Positions 59,550 to 64,000 of a DNA stretch of 64,000 bases are shown here, piece after piece. The notes beneath the pieces were generated by a model. The model had not been told where the DNA came from, did not search any database, and saw nothing but the letters and a program-made list of their open reading frames with translations. Source of the DNA: JAFMJV01 sp034436555. GTDB taxonomy: Bacteria; Chloroflexota; Limnocylindria; Limnocylindrales; CSP1-4. Where the stretch lies: NCBI GenBank assembly GCA_034436555.1, contig DAOTUU010000039.1:62001-126000 (forward strand). The letters are read 5' to 3'. Within the stretch, counting starts at the first letter, position 1. Each line of letters opens with the position of its first letter. A program made the position numbers and the translations under genes.

Positions 59550-59555
59550 GGCGGC

Positions 59556-60077
59556 ATGGAGATCGTGCTCGCCCACGGGGCCTCCGGCAGCGCCGCGTCC
59601 ATGCGCCCACATGTGGAGGGCCTGCGCGCGCGGGGTCTGGACGCCCGTGCCATCGACCTGCCGGTGCGCAGAGCGGAGACCGCCGTGGATGCCTGCGCCG
59701 CCGCCGTCGGCGCGCCGCTCGCGGACCGGGTCATCGGCGGCCACTCCTACGGCGGTCGCGTGGCGAGCCTGCTCGCGGCGCGGGCGGACCCCAGCCCGCG
59801 CGGGCTCGTGCTGCTGTCGTACCCGCTGCACCGACCCGGGTCCCCCGACCGCGAGGTGCGCACGGTCCATTGGACGGACCTGCGCTGCCCGGTGCTGTTC
59901 CTGTCGGGGGAGTCGGACCCGTTCGCGCGCATCGACCTGCTGCGGGCGGTGGTCGCGGAACGGCTCCCGGACGCGGAGCTGGTCAGCTATCCGCGATGCG
60001 GACACTCGCTGTCGCCCGTGCTTCCGGACGTGCTTGACCGCGTGGCGGCGTTCGTCCGGAGGGTGTGGACGACCTGA
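59556..60077 (+). CDS. Small alpha/beta hydrolase (dienelactone hydrolase/KANL3-like)
   Basis: This 173-residue hydrolase starts MEIVLAHGASGSAASMRPHV. It has the nucleophile elbow GGHSYGGRVASLLAA, the acid in FLSGESDPFARI and the His in PRCGHSLSP, so the catalytic triad is complete. The compact size and AHGAS loop match the KANL3/Tex30-like group, whose substrates are unknown. The start is set by TACGCT six bases upstream. It converges with the metallo-beta-lactamase-fold gene, with a gap of 21 bases. Confidence 0.87.
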   Translation: MEIVLAHGASGSAASMRPHVEGLRARGLDARAIDLPVRRAETAVDACAAAVGAPLADRVIGGHSYGGRVASLLAARADPSPRGLVLLSYPLHRPGSPDREVRTVHWTDLRCPVLFLSGESDPFARIDLLRAVVAERLPDAELVSYPRCGHSLSPVLPDVLDRVAAFVRRVWTT

Positions 60078-60098
60078 GCCGCGCCGATGAACGGCGCT

Positions 60099-60884
60099 TC
60101 AGCCGGTCGGACCGGGAACGGGTGTCACGGAGATCCGTCCGCCGACCGGCAGGACATGCACCGTCGTCTCAGGGGCCAGCTCCGCGGCAAGCCGCGCGAA
60201 CGCGTGCGGTGGATCGACGCGGGTGGACGGCTTCAGCCAGCGCAGGCCCATCGGATGGAGCGTGCCCCAGTGGATGGGGATGGCGACCGTCGGGCGCAGA
60301 AGCTGGAGCGCCCTCGCCGCCCCCATCGGATCGAGGTGCTCGTGCGCCTGGGCGCGCGGTCCCCAGCCCCACACGGGCATGAGCGCCAGATCGAGCCGGG
60401 GAGCCAGCGACGCCATCCCCTCGAACAGCGCGGTGTCCCCGGGGAAGTAGGTCGTGGTGCCGGCATGGATGAGAAAGCCGATGGCGAGCTCGGTGGGCCC
60501 GATGGGCGGGGCGAAGCCGCGATGCGCCGCCTGCGTCGCCTCCAGGCGCACGGGACCCAGCTGGGTGGTGGCACCCGGTCCGAGTTCCACCACCCGTCGG
60601 AAGCCACGCGCGCGGAGGCGTGACCCCATGCCCGTCGGGACGACCAGCGGGACCCCCTGGCCGACCAGGCGGAGCGAGCCGTAGTCCAGATGGTCCCAGT
60701 GCGAGTGGGAGATGAGCACCGCGTCCACGTCCCGCCAGTGTTCCGGCGCGATGGGCGCCTCGGCGCGCACCAGCGGTCCGACCCTGCGCCGCAGGATCGG
60801 GTCGGTGAGCAGCCGCATGCCGGCCACCTCGAGGAGCACGGTCGAGTGCCCGACGTAGGTCAGGCCGACAGGCGAGGAGTCCAC
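60099..60884 (-). CDS. Metallo-beta-lactamase fold hydrolase (UlaG/NAPE-PLD-like)
   Basis: This protein (261 residues from the GTG at 60884) has GLTYVGHSTVLLEVAGMRLLTDPIL and the metal motif LISHSHWDHLDYGSL. Further ligands are in TQAAHRGF, TYFPGDTALFEG and IPIHWGTLHP. The pattern resembles the UlaG and NAPE-PLD branch, acting on lactones or phosphodiesters. The shorter GTG start is preferred because GATACT lies exactly six bases upstream; an ATG at 60938 would add 18 residues. The substrate is unknown. Confidence 0.87.
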   Translation of the reverse strand: MDSSPVGLTYVGHSTVLLEVAGMRLLTDPILRRRVGPLVRAEAPIAPEHWRDVDAVLISHSHWDHLDYGSLRLVGQGVPLVVPTGMGSRLRARGFRRVVELGPGATTQLGPVRLEATQAAHRGFAPPIGPTELAIGFLIHAGTTTYFPGDTALFEGMASLAPRLDLALMPVWGWGPRAQAHEHLDPMGAARALQLLRPTVAIPIHWGTLHPMGLRWLKPSTRVDPPHAFARLAAELAPETTVHVLPVGGRISVTPVPGPTG

Positions 60885-60890
60885 ATCACC

Positions 60891-60896
60891 AGTATC
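60891..60896 (-). promoter_or_regulatory. -10-like element for the MBL-fold gene
   Basis: GATACT on the minus strand lies six bases before the GTG at 60884, supporting that start. Confidence 0.4.
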
Positions 60897-61039
60897 GCGG
60901 CCGACCCGCGGATGTGTCGCCATCGACGTCCGGGACATCGAGCGAGGACATCGGGCGACCGCATCCGGTCGCTGCTGTCACGACCCACGGCCGGCACCGG
61001 TGACGTCTTCACGCCCGGCCCCTCCAGGACCTCGACACG

Positions 61040-62842
61040 CTACCGCAGCCGGATGGACGCTCGGTCCGTCTCCTCCTGCCCGCCTCGGTCGCGGGCCACC
61101 ACCCGGAGGTCGATGCGTCCCGCCGGGCCCCCCTTGGCGACCTTGAACGTCGCCTTGAGCGTGTGGCTGTTCGTGCGGTCCATCCGGACGATCCGCGGCG
61201 ACAGGCCGGGCTGGTCGATGTGGAGGGTGGCGCCCGCGGCCAGCGGCTCGAGGCTGCGCGCGACGATGCTGACCTTCTGGCCCCGCCGGACGATCCGGTG
61301 GTCCACGCGGAGGGTCCAGTCACCCACCTGCACCGGCAGCTCGTACCGCAGCGTGCCCAGTTCCGTGCGCGCCGAGACGACCGCGACGTAGTGACCGTCG
61401 GCGACGAAGGTGCCGTCGTCGCCCCGGCCATCCCAGCGCCAGCGGAGCGGGCCGGCCTTGAGGGACGCGCCGTCGAGGCCCGTGCGCACGACCTCATCGC
61501 CGTGCCGGATGCGGATGGTGACGGCCGCATCCGTCCGGAGTCTGCTGCCGATGCCGACGGTGGCCGCCAGCCGGTCTCCGTCGCGGGCGTGGATCCCGTC
61601 CGCGGTCAGGCGCGGCCGGGGCAGGACGGTGAGCACGACCGCCTCGGCCGTGGCGGTCTCGCCCACGTTGCCGGCACGGTCGCGCGGCGTCAGGCGGATC
61701 GCGTAGCGGCCGTCCGGGACCACGCGGCCGTCCGTCGCCCGCCCGTCCCAGAGCGTCCGACCCACCCCTCGCTCGGCGCGCTGCTGTGCGGTCCGCAGCA
61801 CGACACCCGCCGCATCACGGACCTCCAGGTCGATGGTCGCGGTCTCCGAGAGAGAGCGCTGGACCAGCATCTGGTCGTCCACGCCGTCGCCGTCGGGGCT
61901 GAACACGAGCGTCTTGTCGGCGCCCGCGATGCGTCCACCATCGGTCGTCCCGATGCCCTTGATGCGCAGCGTGGGTGGGGTGGCGTCGATCGGCTGTGCC
62001 TCGCCGCGCCATGACGATGCGGTCAGGTCCAGGTCGCCGGTGATCGCCCGAAGATGGCCGTAGCGCTTGTGGGGATCAAGATGGACGCGAGCCCCCCTGG
62101 TGCGGGTGGAGTCGCGGTAGTAGTCGTCCCAGCCCACGAAACCGTCGTACCAGCCATCCGTGGCGGGCGTCTCGAAGATCTGGTCCATCGTCCGGTCGGT
62201 GGTCGCCAGCAGTTGCGGCAGGTTCATCGACTGGCGCCAGCCGAGCGCGAACACGACGCCCGCTCCCGCGTCCAGGAAGCCCGACGCGAAGTTGCTCACG
62301 CGCCTCGTCGCGAGGTCCCGGTCGAACACGGGCGGCATGTATCCCTCGCCGTTGCCGGCGGAATAGCACAGGCGGTGGAGGAGCACGACCGCGTCCGCGC
62401 CGAGGCGCACCTTGTCGCGGATGAAGTCCTCGCCGTAGTACTTCGTGGGGCCGCTCCTGCCGCACGCGCCGTCGCACGGATTGAGCCCGAACCCGTCCTT
62501 GGACTCGCCGCGGAAGGGGCCCATGGGCGAGGGCCAGCCGTTGCCGTGGCCCAGGTACACCACGAGCTTCGCGCCCTGGATGGCGCCCCTGACGCGCGCC
62601 CAGGTGGCATGCGGCGTGAAGACGCGGCGGACGTCCATGCCCTGTGCCTCAGCCTGCCGGGCGATCCGCTCACCCTCGTCCAGGTACTCCTCGGTGGAGG
62701 AGGAGGCCGGGCCGACGATGATGACGGCCTTGAGTCCTGCCGCGTCGCTTCCCGCGCGCGCGCCGGAGGCGTGCGCTGCGATCATGCCCACCGCGACGAC
62801 GATCGCGACCAGCAGCAGGGCGGTCGCGGACGCTGGGGACAT
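61040..62842 (-). CDS. Secreted caspase-like protein with FlgD-type Ig domains
   Basis: This 600-residue protein starts with a signal peptide (SATALLLVAIVVAVGMIAAHASGARA). Residues 35-270 form a peptidase-like domain. AKLVVYLGHGNGWPS supplies a His (H99) after two strands and AVVLLHRLCYSAGN a Cys (C159), the His-Cys order of caspase/gingipain-like clan CD enzymes. Calcium-like DGDGVDD follows near residue 350. Two FlgD_Ig-type repeats (TLWDGRATDGRVVPDGRYAIRLTPRDRAGNV and WRWDGRGDDGTFVADGHYVAVVSA) come next, then a beta-rich end. A longer start (GTG at 62938) would precede the signal peptide by 32 residues. Catalytic activity is unproven. Confidence 0.75.
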   Translation of the reverse strand: MSPASATALLLVAIVVAVGMIAAHASGARAGSDAAGLKAVIIVGPASSSTEEYLDEGERIARQAEAQGMDVRRVFTPHATWARVRGAIQGAKLVVYLGHGNGWPSPMGPFRGESKDGFGLNPCDGACGRSGPTKYYGEDFIRDKVRLGADAVVLLHRLCYSAGNGEGYMPPVFDRDLATRRVSNFASGFLDAGAGVVFALGWRQSMNLPQLLATTDRTMDQIFETPATDGWYDGFVGWDDYYRDSTRTRGARVHLDPHKRYGHLRAITGDLDLTASSWRGEAQPIDATPPTLRIKGIGTTDGGRIAGADKTLVFSPDGDGVDDQMLVQRSLSETATIDLEVRDAAGVVLRTAQQRAERGVGRTLWDGRATDGRVVPDGRYAIRLTPRDRAGNVGETATAEAVVLTVLPRPRLTADGIHARDGDRLAATVGIGSRLRTDAAVTIRIRHGDEVVRTGLDGASLKAGPLRWRWDGRGDDGTFVADGHYVAVVSARTELGTLRYELPVQVGDWTLRVDHRIVRRGQKVSIVARSLEPLAAGATLHIDQPGLSPRIVRMDRTNSHTLKATFKVAKGGPAGRIDLRVVARDRGGQEETDRASIRLR

Positions 62843-63176
62843 CCGAGCTGGAGCGTGTCCAAGCCTCGTGAACGACGCCCGCTGGGCGCCTTGCGCTCGT
62901 TCGCGCAATAGGTTGCCTCCCCCCTGCCAGAACACCACGGGTGATCCCGCGGCGACGGTGGTGCCGCTGCCGGGTTCCGACCAGGAGGTGGGGCTGAAGG
63001 GTGCGCACCCACCGGATGTCCCGCTGCGCCCCGCGCGGAGGGACGGACATGCTGGGGCATGCCTGAAGGGTGGGTGCCGGCGCGTCGAGTCGAGGTGCGG
63101 TGGGCTCCGCGGGGACGTCCACGGCGGACGTCACGGCTCCTGCTCGGTCGGCAGTCTTCGATTGGGCCTCGCTCTG

Positions 63177-63195
63177 CTCGGCACGGGCCGTGCCG
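63177..63195. promoter_or_regulatory. Perfect 19-base palindrome, candidate operator
   Basis: TCGGCACGG-G-CCGTGCCGA has 9-bp arms and one central base. It lies 86 bases before the TAGGCT promoter of the deaminase gene. It may be an operator or a hairpin. Confidence 0.45.
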
Positions 63196-63280
63196 ACTGT
63201 CGGGCAGGATAGCCCGTCCGGGGCCGCCTGTCACCACCCCGCCGCATCGCCGCACCGTGTCGCCGGCGCGCAAACCGCGC

Positions 63281-63286
63281 TAGGCT
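63281..63286 (+). promoter_or_regulatory. -10 element for adenosine deaminase
   Basis: TAGGCT lies eight bases before the ATG at 63295, matching the leaderless-type pattern. Confidence 0.5.
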
Positions 63287-63294
63287 TCGGGGTC

Positions 63295-64000
63295 ATGATC
63301 GCCGCCGATGTCATCCGCGACGCGCCGAAGGTGCTGCTCCACGACCACCTGGACGGCGGGCTCCGCCCATCCACCGTCATCGAACTCGCCCGCGAGACCG
63401 GCTACCGCGGGTTGCCCACGCAGGACCCCGGGGAGCTTGGTGCCTGGTTCCGATCCGGCGCCGACCGCAAGAGCCTGGAGTCCTACCTGGAGGGCTTCAG
63501 TCACACCGTGGGGGTGATGCAGGCTCCCGACGCGATCGCGCGCGTGGCCGCCGAGTGCGTCGAGGACCTGGCGGCCGACGGCATCGTGTATGCCGAGGTC
63601 CGGTATGCCCCCGAGCTGTCCACCCAGGGTGGACTGTCCCTGGACGAGGTGATGGCCGCGTGGCTGCGCGGACTCGAGGCTGGGATGGCAGGTGCCGAGG
63701 CGGCCGGCCGGTCCATCACGGTGCGCGCGATCGTGACCGCGATGCGCCAGTTCGCCCGATCTGCGGAGATCGCGGAGCTCTCCGTGCGCCATCGCGACGC
63801 GGGTGTCGTGGGCTTCGACATCGCCGGTCCCGAGGCGGGGTTCCCGCCATCCCGCCACCTGGACGCCTTCCAGCTCATCCATCGCGCCAACTTCCACGTC
63901 ACGATCCACGCAGGCGAGGCGTTCGGGCTGCCGTCCATCTGGGAGGCGCTCCAGTGGTGCGGCGCGGAGCGCCTGGGCCACGGCGTGCGGATCGTCGACG
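63295..64000 (+). CDS. add: Adenosine deaminase (3' end beyond window)
   Basis: The first 235 residues are present and the frame is open to the window edge. The metal-binding HDHLDGGLRPST (HxH) is at the N-terminus. GVVGFDIAGPEAGFP and the catalytic VTIHAGEAFG (His and Glu) follow, then ERLGHGVRIVD near the edge. This is the adenosine deaminase order; the final Asp-Asp metal ligands lie outside. It deaminates adenosine to inosine in purine salvage, consistent with the purine phosphorylase at 38601. The ATG at 63295 follows TAGGCT by eight bases. Confidence 0.93.
   Translation, partial: MIAADVIRDAPKVLLHDHLDGGLRPSTVIELARETGYRGLPTQDPGELGAWFRSGADRKSLESYLEGFSHTVGVMQAPDAIARVAAECVEDLAADGIVYAEVRYAPELSTQGGLSLDEVMAAWLRGLEAGMAGAEAAGRSITVRAIVTAMRQFARSAEIAELSVRHRDAGVVGFDIAGPEAGFPPSRHLDAFQLIHRANFHVTIHAGEAFGLPSIWEALQWCGAERLGHGVRIVD

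Larger units (their letters stand above)
59019..59555. other. GC-rich spacer with 25-bp tandem repeat
   Basis: This 537-base divergent spacer has no convincing gene; its open frames are Arg/Pro/Gly runs. It contains a perfect 25-bp tandem duplication (59391-59415 and 59416-59440) with a decaying third copy. The palindrome GGTGCACC occurs at 59192-59199 and 59346-59353, each followed by or flanked with GGGCGG. At its right end is the TACGCT promoter of the small hydrolase gene. Confidence 0.6.
62843..63294. other. Gene-free divergent spacer upstream of adenosine deaminase
   Basis: No gene is convincing here, apart from a possible N-terminal extension of the secreted protein up to 62938. It contains TGGGGCATGCC-type short repeats and a perfect 19-base palindrome (63177-63195). 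At the right end is the TAGGCT promoter of the deaminase gene. Confidence 0.5.

Noticed and set aside
1..64000. tRNA or rRNA genes, insertion sequences, prophage or integration sites
   Set aside because: None was recognised on reading either strand; there are no transposase, integrase or phage structural motifs among the real genes.

Overview
This is a gene-dense, very GC-rich (about 70% by eye) bacterial chromosome segment carrying mostly core metabolism. No tRNA, rRNA, CRISPR array, insertion sequence or phage gene was seen. Very short gene spacing (many ATGA, GTGA and TGATG junctions), separate Acc subunits, ThyX instead of ThyA, tandem Usp genes and a DevS/DevR-like pair fit a free-living, high-GC Chloroflexota-type bacterium (Limnocylindria-like is my best guess). 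This is inference from gene content only; an actinobacterial or other high-GC terrabacterial origin is not excluded.

Layout. 1-5.1 kb: DUF4097 lipoprotein, TMEM175-like channel, and on the minus strand surE, an AI-2E family exporter and trpS. 5.2-11 kb: the aspartate-family amino acid genes hom, thrC, thrB and lysC, then birA. 11-20.9 kb: one uninterrupted plus-strand block with a sigma-70 family factor, a small membrane protein, accD, accA, a BCCP-like gene that has lost the biotinylated lysine, accC, fabZ, a phosphoesterase, fabF, a genuine accB, fabH and fabG. This is most of malonyl-CoA and fatty-acid synthesis, without acpP or fabD. 21-29.3 kb: GGDEF cyclase, PolX, a TPR protein, and a 1007-residue fusion of a degenerate DUF1156-like DNA methyltransferase with a nuclease-like C-terminus. 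29.4-44.4 kb: DUF885 peptidase, class III aminotransferase, MscS channel, acetyl-CoA synthetase, DUF4383, moaA, RDD protein, purine nucleoside phosphorylase, thyX, MFS exporter, TerB-like protein, aquaporin and an alpha/beta hydrolase.

44.4-56.5 kb is an accessory-looking redox and stress island. It contains a sulfur-handling operon (SQR, TusA, DsrE2, TusA, DsrE), three Usp genes, a DsbA-like thioredoxin, a CBS protein, an acetyl-CoA hydrolase/CoA-transferase, an Rrf2 regulator with three cysteines, a DevR/DevS-like two-component system and a Tat-exported multicopper oxidase. 56.8-64 kb: PD-(D/E)XK nuclease, GH114-type secreted protein, small hydrolase, metallo-beta-lactamase-fold protein, a secreted caspase-like/FlgD-Ig protein, and the start of adenosine deaminase.

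A signal across the whole window is a -10-like hexamer (usually TANNCT) 6-8 bases before the start codon of many first-in-operon genes. It suggests widespread leaderless transcription, and I used it to choose several starts.
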